DNA from: an uncultured Paracoccaceae bacterium | GTDB taxonomy: Bacteria > Pseudomonadota > Alphaproteobacteria > Rhodobacterales > Rhodobacteraceae | NCBI GenBank assembly: GCA_938002605.1 | Contig: CALLAF010000030.1 | Location: 48,230 to 112,229, forward strand | DNA: 64,000 nucleotides | Direction of reading: 5' to 3' | Shown here: one piece after another, positions 1-8,306 of the stretch | How positions within the stretch are numbered: the stretch's first letter is position 1 | Layout of the letters: the number at the start of each line of letters is the position of its first letter | Position numbers and translations under genes: made by a program | Notes under the pieces: generated by a model | Told to the model about the DNA's origin: nothing | The model's database searches: none | Seen by the model: only the letters and a program-made list of their open reading frames with translations

Positions 1-393
1 CGCATTTAGAGGGGTCATAATCAGCGTGCCACCCAAAAGGCTATTGGCATCGCCGATTGCCGATACCGTCACGTCAATGGGGCTGCCGGCGCGCGCAAAT
101 GGCGGCAGGCTTGCGGTCACAATCACCGCAGCGACGTTTTTGGGGCGGAATTGTTCGCCAGTCACATTTACGCCTAATCGTTCGAGAACGTTACTTAGTA
201 TCTCTTCAGTGAATGGTGAGTTGCGCAACCCGTCGCCAGTTCCATTAAGACCTACAACCAGCCCATAGCCCACCAAATCATTTGACCGGACACCGTCAAA
301 CTCAACCAAATCCTTGATTCGAATTGGTGCCGCATCAGCGATCAACGGGAACAAGGTCACGATTAGACATACAAAATTCTTAAAAATTTTCAT
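1..393 (-). CDS. flgI: Flagellar P-ring protein FlgI (N-terminal part, cut by window edge)
   Basis: P-ring subunit that forms the periplasmic bushing around the flagellar rod. The visible 131 residues begin with a Sec signal peptide (MKIFKNFVCLIVTLFPLIAD, cleavage probably before API), followed by the FlgI opening with RIKDLVEFDGVRSNDLVGYGL and VVGLNGTGDG. The start ATG at 393 shares its A with the TGA stop of flgL, so translation is probably coupled. The C-terminal two thirds lie outside the window. No frameshift is seen in the visible part. Confidence 0.95.
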   Translation of the reverse strand, partial: MKIFKNFVCLIVTLFPLIADAAPIRIKDLVEFDGVRSNDLVGYGLVVGLNGTGDGLRNSPFTEEILSNVLERLGVNVTGEQFRPKNVAAVIVTASLPPFARAGSPIDVTVSAIGDANSLLGGTLIMTPLNA

Positions 394-1397
394 CACATAT
401 AACTCAGAAGGGAAAGTTGAGATAGACGGGCAGTCACAGCGTAGTGGGTTTCAAGCTGAAGCTGCATCGCCTGCAAGCGCGACGCTGTATCGAATGGATC
501 CGCAGAGATGTGATCATTTTTCGCGATTTCCAAGGCCGTCGTTTGCGCCGCCGTTTCGGTTTGCGTACGGGCGACACTCTCTTCGACAAACCCAACGCGT
601 GCTTGCACCGCAACCAGCCCGCTTGTTGCCGCGAAAAGCCCAATTCCTGCCTCTTGCAACAATGCGGACCGTGTCCCAACATCAAGCCCTGACATCTCAT
701 GTGTGATGGCAGCAAGTGCAGCCGACTTAAGCGAGGCTTTAATCGCGGGATCATCCGCACGCGCGTCGATCGCAAGTGTGGTGTTTTCAGATAAGCGTTT
801 TTGGACAGCTGGCCCAGTGTCTCCCTGGTACCCCATCATTGCAAAGCCACCGGCAGGGTCATCAAACCACGTATCGATGGCCGCCGAAATCGCGGCTTGT
901 GTAGTAGCACCGCCAATCGCCAGTTGAATGCTCGTGATCATATCGTCTGCGCTAGCAAGCGGCACGGCATCCACCTGCGCACCACCAAACAATGCACGAT
1001 CTGCAACGCGCCCATTCAAAAGGCTGACCATTGTATCAAAGGTCGGCCGGGCCGCACGCGCAGCTTCGGTCACCTGCGTTTCGCTGCTACTATTGCTTAG
1101 CAATAACAACTGATTGCTCGTCGCATCCCCCTCCGCTTGAATTTGGCCAAGCATTGTCTGCATAGTTGCCAATGATTGGGCTGTCTCGCGCGCCGTCGCT
1201 GCATAGCTATTTAATTGTGCCAGACTGTGGTTGATACCGGAATATTGCGCAGTTTTGCCGCCCAAATGCTGCACGACATCAGTCACCTGCCCAGTGGAGA
1301 GGCTCTCAGCCAGCATGGATAGCTCAGACTTGATCGCGGACCCGTTTCGCGTGGTGATAAAGTGTTGGGCCAAATCACCCACATATGTCACAGGCAT
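393..1397 (-). CDS. flgL: Flagellar hook-filament junction protein FlgL (HAP3)
   Basis: Hook-associated protein 3, which joins the hook-capping FlgK ring to the filament. The 334-residue product has the flagellin-like N-terminal helical region (MPVTYVGDLAQHFITTRNGS) and a flagellin-like C-terminal helix ending LETHYAVTARLSQLSLLSYM. It lies 3 nt downstream of flgK and shares one base with flgI, in a run flgE-flgK-flgL-flgI. Sequence similarity to FlgL is weak in the middle, as usual for this family, so the assignment leans on termini and gene order. Confidence 0.9.
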   Translation of the reverse strand: MPVTYVGDLAQHFITTRNGSAIKSELSMLAESLSTGQVTDVVQHLGGKTAQYSGINHSLAQLNSYAATARETAQSLATMQTMLGQIQAEGDATSNQLLLLSNSSSETQVTEAARAARPTFDTMVSLLNGRVADRALFGGAQVDAVPLASADDMITSIQLAIGGATTQAAISAAIDTWFDDPAGGFAMMGYQGDTGPAVQKRLSENTTLAIDARADDPAIKASLKSAALAAITHEMSGLDVGTRSALLQEAGIGLFAATSGLVAVQARVGFVEESVARTQTETAAQTTALEIAKNDHISADPFDTASRLQAMQLQLETHYAVTARLSQLSLLSYM

Positions 1398-1400
1398 CGC

Positions 1401-2837
1401 CTAAATCTCCATCAATCGTTGCATCATAAAGTCTGCGGCTTCAATCACCTTGGCATTCGCAGCATAAGCCTGTTCAACAAGCATAAGCGTTTGCAATTCG
1501 ATATCCGTATCGACACCATTCGCGAGCTCTGCTTCGTGCAAAGCGTCCCACCGTGCGGCGGTAAAGCTCTGCTTTTCTTGCGCGTCCAAACGCGCGGCCC
1601 CGACTGCAGAAGTGAAATCTGCGATGCGACCAGACGCGGTTTTTGTCGCTGAACCTGAAAGATCCGCGCGTGCTACCTGCAACGCATCGATCCAGTTATT
1701 GATCTGAGTCGCATTGCCAGTTGGGCCCGCCGTTACGACATTTAGCCCATCTCGCAAAAGGTTAACATCGCCTCCATCGTTTGGATCGATGGCGGCATTG
1801 ATCTCGATGCGACCTGCCAATCCCGGGATATCCAAAATATCCAACGTGCCCCCTTCATCCGTGAGCAACCCCAGATCCCCCGGCGCTAATGTGGGGTCAG
1901 TTGTGGGGTCTTGAAATCGCGCAATCAGATCGGCTGCGATTTCATCCAACGAGGATTGGACACCAACCAGCGTCGTGTCGCGCAATTCAAACGCCGCACC
2001 GAGAGACCCGCCGCCAAGCCGGCCGATGCCGGTAGCCGGATCAAGCGCAACGCCATCAAGGGTAATTCCGCTAAGAGAACCCGCAGCAAATGTCATGTCG
2101 CCAGTAATCGTTGGCGTCGGTTCAAACCCGAATTCCACGGCCCGCCCATCAAGAAGCGTGGTTCCGTTGGAAGTCATCAAGGCTACTGTCCCGTTGTCTC
2201 GCTCAATTTGTCGTACAGGCACAATATCCGCAATTTTGTCGACAACCTGTTGCCTTGCGTCAAAAAGCGACGCTGTGTCGCCTCCATTACTTTTGACGCG
2301 CAAAATAGCGGTGTTGAGTTCACCGACCTGCACAAGCGCTGCATTTAAGTCTTCGATATCCTGCGCAATTGCTGCGTCGGAATCTTGCCGCGCCGATTGC
2401 ACTGCTTTCGTATTGCTACGCAACGTCTGCGCGACTTCGTCAAGGCGCAGTGCCACATCGGCAAGCCGCGTCTCAGATGCCGGATCACTAGATGCGCTGA
2501 TCAGCGCGGATTCGAACGCTGCCAGTCGCGCACCCAGCGATCCAGCGTCGTCCGGTCCGCCCAATATCTGTTCAAGCCGTGACAAGGTGTCAACGGCCTG
2601 TTGATCGGCAGCCAACGCAGAATCTGCCAACCGTCGATCCGCGAGTAGCCCAGCGTCAACAAAACGATTGATACCTTCAACCTGGACGCCACCAATTTGT
2701 TGCGCCGATAGTTCGACAGAACGCCGCGCGTAGCCATCCGTCATGACATTTGCGAGGTTGGTTGAGACAACCTCTGCCATGCGCGACGTTGCGGTAAGCC
2801 CGGTGATTGCATTGTTGAGTGCACTGGAAATACTCAT
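1401..2837 (-). CDS. flgK: Flagellar hook-associated protein FlgK (HAP1)
   Basis: HAP1 forms the first junction layer on the hook tip. The 478-residue protein has the flagellar rod/hook N-terminal signature (SALNNAITGLTATSRMAEVV, STNLANVMTDGYARRSVEL) and the C-terminal hook helix (LMLVEQAYAANAKVIEAADF). It is shorter than enterobacterial FlgK (about 550 residues), as is common in Rhodobacterales, because the variable middle is reduced. It starts 18 nt after flgE and precedes flgL by 3 nt. Confidence 0.94.
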   Translation of the reverse strand: MSISSALNNAITGLTATSRMAEVVSTNLANVMTDGYARRSVELSAQQIGGVQVEGINRFVDAGLLADRRLADSALAADQQAVDTLSRLEQILGGPDDAGSLGARLAAFESALISASSDPASETRLADVALRLDEVAQTLRSNTKAVQSARQDSDAAIAQDIEDLNAALVQVGELNTAILRVKSNGGDTASLFDARQQVVDKIADIVPVRQIERDNGTVALMTSNGTTLLDGRAVEFGFEPTPTITGDMTFAAGSLSGITLDGVALDPATGIGRLGGGSLGAAFELRDTTLVGVQSSLDEIAADLIARFQDPTTDPTLAPGDLGLLTDEGGTLDILDIPGLAGRIEINAAIDPNDGGDVNLLRDGLNVVTAGPTGNATQINNWIDALQVARADLSGSATKTASGRIADFTSAVGAARLDAQEKQSFTAARWDALHEAELANGVDTDIELQTLMLVEQAYAANAKVIEAADFMMQRLMEI

Positions 2838-2855
2838 GGTTCGTTACCCCGCAGT

Positions 2856-4178
2856 TTACCGTTTAATGTTGGTTGTCTCTTGCAGCATTTCGTCGACGGT
2901 TTGGATGACCTTGGCATTCGATGAATAGGCGCGCTGTGTCTGGATCAAATTGGTAAGTTCGCTCGCGACGTCTGTCGCAGATTCTTCGAGTGCATAGCTC
3001 ACGATATCGCCTGTAGGCCCGTCACCGGCATCCCATAAAAAGAACGTTCCACTATCGGTGGTGACACTGTAGCTTTGCTGGTCAAGGGCTTCTAAGCCGT
3101 TGACATTTGGCACATCGACCAACGGAATTTGATATAAAATCCGGTTAATTCCAATGTCAAAGCTCGCACGGACATAGCCGTTTTCATCGATTTCAACCGA
3201 CGTCATGCTTCCCACCGGGGTGCCGTTTTTAGAAATCGACACCGGCGCAAAAGCATCTGACAATTGCGTCAGGCCGGTAGAGCTCCCGATCTCGCCAATG
3301 TTAATGTCCATTGGCCCACCATCCACCGCAATCGTAAGCACCCCGGTTGTTGCATCATACGCACCGCCGGGGCCGATATTTACGACACTGGCCAGTGTCC
3401 CCCCACCAGTGCGGCTGTCATCAAACGTCAAAGTATATTCGCCAACAACATCGGCGATTCCATCCAGATCGACGTCTGATTCACTATCCCTGATTTCCAT
3501 CGTCCATTCGTTTGATGAACCGGTCGCGGGCACTGTTGGTGTGAATGTGATGCTCAAACTGGACGAGGCACCAAGGTTATCAAAATACTCAATTGTCAAC
3601 GTTTCCGTGTCGCCGGTAGCGTCTTCACGTGTCGAGGTAGCCGGAAGATTTACGGATAGGTCTACAAGCGTTGTCGCCTCACCCGCGAATTGGTTTGCGT
3701 TGATTTGCACGGGTTCCAACCCATCAATTGAGTCGCGCGGATAATTCGGGATAGTACCATCAACAGCAGCGGGAACCCCCAATAAAACCAAACCACCCGA
3801 GGTGACGAGATACCCATCAGAGTCGGTGCGAAATGACCCCGTTGACGTAAGCAGCAAAGGGTTTTCACCGTTATCAACGGCGACAGATGTTGCTGTTGTT
3901 ACGGGCAACATACCGCGTCCGCGCACGGCCAAATCTGTTGCGTTCGTCGTTGACACAAGCCCGCCACGTTCATCAACAAGCCGCGAAGTGCTGGTCAACA
4001 CCCCGCCTGCGGAGTATGTCCCCTGCCCGCTTTCGATGACCATTGACTGAAATTCAGTCACCACCCGTTTGTACCCGTAGGTCGAAGAGTTCGAAATATT
4101 GTCGGAAATTGTGGCGAGCCGCGAAGCATTCGCCCGCAACCCGGCGACACTGGCGTTCAAGGAAGATGAAATGGTCAT
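2856..4178 (-). CDS. flgE: Flagellar hook protein FlgE
   Basis: Major subunit of the flagellar hook. The 440-residue protein carries the N-terminal rod motif (SLNASVAGLRANASRLATIS, DNISNSSTYGYKR) and the matching C-terminal helix (LTNLIQTQRAYSSNAKVIQT). The central residues, about 90-350, are the Thr/Ser/Asp-rich hook D1/D2 region. A 92-nt gap separates it from motB, long enough for its own promoter, though no convincing flagellar sigma-factor site was recognised there. Confidence 0.95.
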   Translation of the reverse strand: MTISSSLNASVAGLRANASRLATISDNISNSSTYGYKRVVTEFQSMVIESGQGTYSAGGVLTSTSRLVDERGGLVSTTNATDLAVRGRGMLPVTTATSVAVDNGENPLLLTSTGSFRTDSDGYLVTSGGLVLLGVPAAVDGTIPNYPRDSIDGLEPVQINANQFAGEATTLVDLSVNLPATSTREDATGDTETLTIEYFDNLGASSSLSITFTPTVPATGSSNEWTMEIRDSESDVDLDGIADVVGEYTLTFDDSRTGGGTLASVVNIGPGGAYDATTGVLTIAVDGGPMDINIGEIGSSTGLTQLSDAFAPVSISKNGTPVGSMTSVEIDENGYVRASFDIGINRILYQIPLVDVPNVNGLEALDQQSYSVTTDSGTFFLWDAGDGPTGDIVSYALEESATDVASELTNLIQTQRAYSSNAKVIQTVDEMLQETTNIKR

Positions 4179-4270
4179 GGCGGAGCCTTTCTGGGTCGGG
4201 AATCTAACGTCCCCTCCTGCTTAAGCGTCCAGACTTAACGTCGCCCTAACGCCTAAAATCCAATCCATTT

Positions 4271-5089
4271 TCAAATATCCGAGCGTAGCAAAATGATTTC
4301 GATCCGGTTATTGCGCAGCGCGGTTGCATCCGCGACCGCGGGCGCGCGGTCGCCCGCCCCTGTCAACCGCGCGATGCGCCGTGGATCTAGGCCCCCGGCC
4401 TCTAGCATGAGCCGCATCTGGGCGGCCCGTCCGCTTGACAGTTCCCAAATCGGATTATCCACAGCAAGAACCGTTGTCGCACGCAGATGCCCTTTGATGA
4501 CGACAGGGTTTTGCACCACATCGAACAATCGCGCCAATATTACCGCTATTTCAGCTGTTATTGGATGCGGAGTAGTGGTGCCTGGCAGGTCAAATATTTC
4601 GATGATCAGCCCTTCATCCGTGAGCCGGGTCACGATATGACGCAGCGCTTGGTCGGACACCATGCTTTCTCCGCCGGCCCCCATGAGGACCGCCTCGATA
4701 TCGCGCAGCGCAGCGACCTGTGCCGCCACAGCTGCTGCTTCACCTGCAGTTGCCTCTTCGACGCGGACGGGGTTTTGCCCAATCGTCGGCTGGCTGATGC
4801 CCGTCCCGCTTTGGGCAAGCGAATCTTCAGTAAAGATGTCCGCGCCGCCAAATGCGCCAGAACCACCCCCAGAAATCCGGTTAATCGGAATCGTCGGTGA
4901 AAAATAATCAGCAATCCCTTTGCGTTGTTGTTCGGTCGTCGCGTTCAACAGCCACATCAGCATAAAGAAGGCCATCATTGCCGTTACAAAATCGGCATAG
5001 GCCACTTTCCATGCCCCGCCATGGTGCCCACCACCGCCAACAACTTTTTTACGTTTAATAATCACCGGAGCATTGGAATTTGCGCCCAT
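4271..5089 (-). CDS. motB: Flagellar motor stator protein MotB
   Basis: Peptidoglycan-anchored stator subunit of the proton-driven motor. The 272-residue protein has a basic, Gly/His-rich N-terminus (KRKKVVGGGGHHGG), one membrane helix with the essential Asp33 in VAYADFVTAMMAFFMLMWLL, a plug-like amphipathic stretch, and a C-terminal OmpA/MotB domain from about residue 150. No motA is visible in this window, so its partner must be encoded elsewhere. This protein is distinct from the MotB-like coiled-coil protein encoded at 8307-10013. Confidence 0.95.
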   Translation of the reverse strand: MGANSNAPVIIKRKKVVGGGGHHGGAWKVAYADFVTAMMAFFMLMWLLNATTEQQRKGIADYFSPTIPINRISGGGSGAFGGADIFTEDSLAQSGTGISQPTIGQNPVRVEEATAGEAAAVAAQVAALRDIEAVLMGAGGESMVSDQALRHIVTRLTDEGLIIEIFDLPGTTTPHPITAEIAVILARLFDVVQNPVVIKGHLRATTVLAVDNPIWELSSGRAAQMRLMLEAGGLDPRRIARLTGAGDRAPAVADATALRNNRIEIILLRSDI

Positions 5090-5180
5090 TTCGCCACCTC
5101 ATAGTTCACCCAAGACCATCGATAACTGCAGGGATATGAAGGCAGGTTTAACGATTGATTTTGTGACAAATTGAGCGGGT

Positions 5181-5588
5181 TTAGTGATCAGCGGCCTCTT
5201 GCTCGCAAAGAACGCCGCCTTTGGGGACAAACGGTGCGCCAAGATGCGCATCTATTTCGGCACGAATGGCATCTAACGTATCTCGCGCAGCCAAAAGCGC
5301 ACGTGTTAGCGCAACAAAGGGAACGCCAAATTCACCACGTTCATCGCAGGCGCGCAAATCTTCTTCTAGCGCGTGCAGATCACGCCGCGCCGTATACAGC
5401 CGCCCCCAGATACGCCCAAGTTCGTCATCGCGCGGCAATATCCGGTCGGCCAAGCGATCAAGCAGCGCTTTTTGCCTTGCGGTCGCAGCATGGTGTTGAT
5501 CATGCACCTCGGTTTCTAGCTTCAATTGCAGCACTACGATCCGGTCGATCAGATCGGCGGCCGCCAAAGGGACAAGTATATTGTTCAT
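5181..5588 (-). CDS. DUF6165-like small protein next to motB
   Basis: A 135-residue helical, soluble protein. The opening MNNILVPLAAADLIDRIVVL resembles the DUF6165 family (ILVP..ADLIDRI..LxLK), whose function is unknown. The ATG at 5588 is preferred over the upstream one at 5612 because AGAAGG lies six bases before it and the extra eight residues would precede the conserved start. It is co-oriented with motB, 91 nt upstream of it. DUF6165 proteins are often found near flagellar or surface-polysaccharide genes; a flagellar role here is inference only. Confidence 0.6.
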   Translation of the reverse strand: MNNILVPLAAADLIDRIVVLQLKLETEVHDQHHAATARQKALLDRLADRILPRDDELGRIWGRLYTARRDLHALEEDLRACDERGEFGVPFVALTRALLAARDTLDAIRAEIDAHLGAPFVPKGGVLCEQEAADH

Positions 5589-5952
5589 GCCAAACCTTCT
5601 CATTCGCCCCAACGCTACGGTGAAAACCTTTCCGGAATGTGTTCAAAAACCCGCTGAATGGCCAAAGCCCACCGTCGAATCCAAACGTGGATGCGACAAA
5701 AAGTCAAAAGAGGCACCGTACGGTGCCCCAGTTAAACCTCTTGATCGCGCGCGCCGTCTGTGCCTGAACAAGCGGCGCTGGCCAAAACGCGCTGTCGCAC
5801 AGCGCCGCGCCCCATTTCTTCAGTACGCCAACATTTGCCGTAAGCGCTCTAAAAAATGGTGTGTTAGGGGCGCGCAAAATGCGCATCCTCGGATGGGGTG
5901 CAATTTCACCAATCCGTCATTATAGCTAGGCGCACACATCGGGGCAGTGGTT
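5589..5952. other. Intergenic region between divergent genes, no gene seen
   Basis: 364 bases between the DUF6165-like gene (minus) and idi (plus). Open frames here are short, lack recognisable ribosome sites and give proteins with no family resemblance. It should hold the promoters for both divergent genes, but no convincing -35/-10 pair was found. Confidence 0.5.
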
Positions 5953-6480
5953 ATGTCAAAACAAATGATTCCAACGTGGGTAGATGGTGACCTTACGCCC
6001 GTTGAAAAATTAGAGGTCCACCAAAAGGGCCTGAAACATAAGGCAGTTAGCGTCTTTTTGATGCATGGCGAACGCGTCCTTATCCAACAGCGCGCGCTGG
6101 AGAAATACCATACGCCGGGGAGGTGGGCGAACACCTGCTGCACCCATCCGCTGTGGGATGAAACCGACGGGGATTGCGCACAACGGCGCCTACAAGAAGA
6201 ATTAGGCATCAGCGGTATCCCCCTGACCTATCGCGACACGATTGAATACCGCGCCGAGGTTGGCGATGGGTTGATAGAACATGAGGTTGTCGCGATTTTC
6301 ACGGGTCAGGCGCCCGATGGCCTGACATTCACCCCCAACCCCGCAGAGGTCATGGCAACGCAGTGGATCAGCTTTAACGATCTTGTTGCGGATTTGGCTC
6401 GCGCGCCCGAAAACTATACGCCGTGGCTGCATATCTATCTGCGCGACCATGCTGCGACGATTTTGGGCAACAACCGCTAA
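5953..6480 (+). CDS. idi: Isopentenyl-diphosphate delta-isomerase (type I)
   Basis: Interconverts IPP and DMAPP, the isoprenoid building units. The 175-residue Nudix-fold protein has the type I active-site cysteine in RWANTCCTHPLWDET and the catalytic Nudix-like segment RRLQEELGI, plus the Trp of the substrate pocket near PWLHIYLRD. An in-frame GTG two codons upstream (5947) is an alternative start. The same window carries dxs and ispA some 33 kb away, so this genome uses the MEP route with an auxiliary isomerase that could serve quinone and carotenoid synthesis. Confidence 0.93.
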   Translation: MSKQMIPTWVDGDLTPVEKLEVHQKGLKHKAVSVFLMHGERVLIQQRALEKYHTPGRWANTCCTHPLWDETDGDCAQRRLQEELGISGIPLTYRDTIEYRAEVGDGLIEHEVVAIFTGQAPDGLTFTPNPAEVMATQWISFNDLVADLARAPENYTPWLHIYLRDHAATILGNNR

Positions 6481-6536
6481 GGGGTTTTCGTCCAGCGCAA
6501 TCCGGTGTTTATGGGCTATATTAGAAGGAATGCATC

Positions 6537-7067
6537 ATGTCGCTTTGGGTTTTTGGATACGGATCACTGCTCTGGAATCCCGGTTTTGTTCCGGCAAAAA
6601 TGGTCAAAGCCTGCTTACACGACTATCATCGTAGCTTTTGTATGCTTTCGATCCACCATCGTGGGACCGAAGAAGAACCGGGGCTTGTGCTTGCGCTTGA
6701 CGCGGCAGCGGGCGGGCGCTGCACAGGGGTCGCATTTCAGGTTAAACCCGATGAGGAAGACAAGGTTTTGGGCGAATTACGTGAACGCGAACTCGTGTCA
6801 TCGGCGTATTTTGAGCAACACGTCGATCTGCTTGCAGAGACCGGTGAAACGATCCGCGCCTTGGCCTATGTGATCGACCCAGAACACGAACAATACTGCC
6901 AATTTGCGCTTGAAAAACAGGCGCAAATGATTGCAACAGCCGTTGGGGGGCGCGGGCCAAATACTGAATATCTCTACAATACGGCCGCCCATTTAGACCA
7001 AATGAATATCCGCGATACTGAAATGGCTTGGCTTGTCGACCGGGTGCGTGCCTTGACGGCAACATGA
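6537..7067 (+). CDS. ChaC-like gamma-glutamylcyclotransferase
   Basis: Predicted glutathione-specific gamma-glutamylcyclotransferase, which cleaves glutathione to 5-oxoproline and Cys-Gly. The 176-residue product has the fold's diagnostic N-terminal loop in VFGYGSLLWNPGF, the family sequence HRGTEEEPGLVLAL, and Glu-rich helices LGELRERELVSSAYFE that contain the likely catalytic glutamate. It follows idi by 56 nt with GAAGGAA before the ATG. The nearby gloB and GST genes are also glutathione-linked but not in the same operon. Confidence 0.85.
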   Translation: MSLWVFGYGSLLWNPGFVPAKMVKACLHDYHRSFCMLSIHHRGTEEEPGLVLALDAAAGGRCTGVAFQVKPDEEDKVLGELRERELVSSAYFEQHVDLLAETGETIRALAYVIDPEHEQYCQFALEKQAQMIATAVGGRGPNTEYLYNTAAHLDQMNIRDTEMAWLVDRVRALTAT

Positions 7068-7154
7068 ATTGGTCGCCATTATAATTTATATGCGCCGTAT
7101 TTCGCGGTTAGTGATATGAGGCGATAGGGTAATTCAGGAATAAGGACTCCCATC

Positions 7155-8303
7155 TTGTCTGACAAACGGGAAGCCAAAGCGCAGCCGCAATTTTCGCAGC
7201 CAATTCGGCAAATCATATTCATGCTCGTCGTTCTTGGGCTGGTAGGGGCTGGGTTTTACCTTGGACTTAGCCAGTTAATGGCGATCTACAATTCCAACCC
7301 CTATTTGAACGCTGTAATCCTGACGGTGTTTACGCTTGGGGTTTTGTCTTGCGTTAATCAGGTTTTCCAACTGATGAAATCAGTCGGTTGGATCGAACAT
7401 TTTGCCAAGGAAACAGGTGGGCATAACTTTACCAAAGCGCCGTCACTGCTTGCGCCTTTGGCGACGTTGCTGCGGTCGCGTGGCGCGCGCACGCAAGTCT
7501 CATCCAGCTCTGGGCGCTCTATCCTAGATTCCGTTGCACAACGGATCGACGAAGATCGGGAAATCACACGGTACATCGGGAATGTCTTGATTTTCCTTGG
7601 GCTTTTGGGAACATTCTATGGGCTTGCAACAACGGTGCCTGCCCTGGTGGATACCATTCGATCGCTTAATCCCGGCGAAGGCGAAAGCGGCGCGGATATT
7701 TTCGCGCGCTTACAATCCGGACTTGAGGCACAGCTAGGCGGAATGGGCACCGCTTTCTCTAGCTCGCTTTTGGGGCTTGCTGGATCGCTGATTGTCGGGT
7801 TGCTTGAACTTTTTGCTGGCCACGGTCAGAACCGTTTCTATCGCGAACTTGAAGAATGGCTATCGACAATCACGCGTGTCGGAATTGATGGCGAAGAAGG
7901 CAGTGGTGCCGGTATCGGTGGGCTAGATGCATTTGCGGATCAGCTGAGCGAATTGATGGACACGATGCAGATGACCATCGGCCAGAACGACGCTGATCGC
8001 GAACAAACGGACCAACGCTTTGCCAAACTGGCAGCCGCAGTTGAACAGCTTGCACATATTACGACGGCCAACAGCAATAACAATGTCTTTGAACGGATCG
8101 CAGAAGGTCAAGAAAAACTGATCAAAAAGCTTGATGATAGCGGCATGGAAGGCATCGATGCCGAAAGCCGGATGCGCCTGCGGTCAATTGACGTGCAAAT
8201 GTTGCGCATCCTTGAAGAAATGTCCGCTGGACGCCAAGAAGCAATCGGCGATCTGCGTATGGAACTGGCTAATCTGGCCAGTGCAATCCGGGAACGGGGC
8301 TAA
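7155..8303 (+). CDS. MotA/TolQ/ExbB-family proton-channel protein
   Basis: 382-residue inner-membrane protein. Predicted membrane helices lie at about 19-41, 50-75, 140-165 and 195-222; the last two carry the MotA/ExbB channel signature (YIGNVLIFLGLLGTFYGLAT and MGTAFSSSLLGLAGSLIVGL). A helical cytoplasmic tail follows to residue 382. It starts at TTG with AAGGA nine bases upstream. Only 3 nt separate it from the OmpA/MotB-like gene, so the two almost certainly form a proton-driven complex. It is not standard MotA, TolQ or ExbB: no tolR, exbD or flagellar gene follows. The energised process is unknown. Confidence 0.85.
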   Translation: MSDKREAKAQPQFSQPIRQIIFMLVVLGLVGAGFYLGLSQLMAIYNSNPYLNAVILTVFTLGVLSCVNQVFQLMKSVGWIEHFAKETGGHNFTKAPSLLAPLATLLRSRGARTQVSSSSGRSILDSVAQRIDEDREITRYIGNVLIFLGLLGTFYGLATTVPALVDTIRSLNPGEGESGADIFARLQSGLEAQLGGMGTAFSSSLLGLAGSLIVGLLELFAGHGQNRFYRELEEWLSTITRVGIDGEEGSGAGIGGLDAFADQLSELMDTMQMTIGQNDADREQTDQRFAKLAAAVEQLAHITTANSNNNVFERIAEGQEKLIKKLDDSGMEGIDAESRMRLRSIDVQMLRILEEMSAGRQEAIGDLRMELANLASAIRERG

Positions 8304-8306
8304 CCC

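Noticed and set aside
7053..7085. Promoter TTGACG...TATAAT upstream of the ExbB-like gene
   Set aside because: The spacing of 21 bases is too long for a standard sigma-70 promoter and the -35 lies within the preceding gene.
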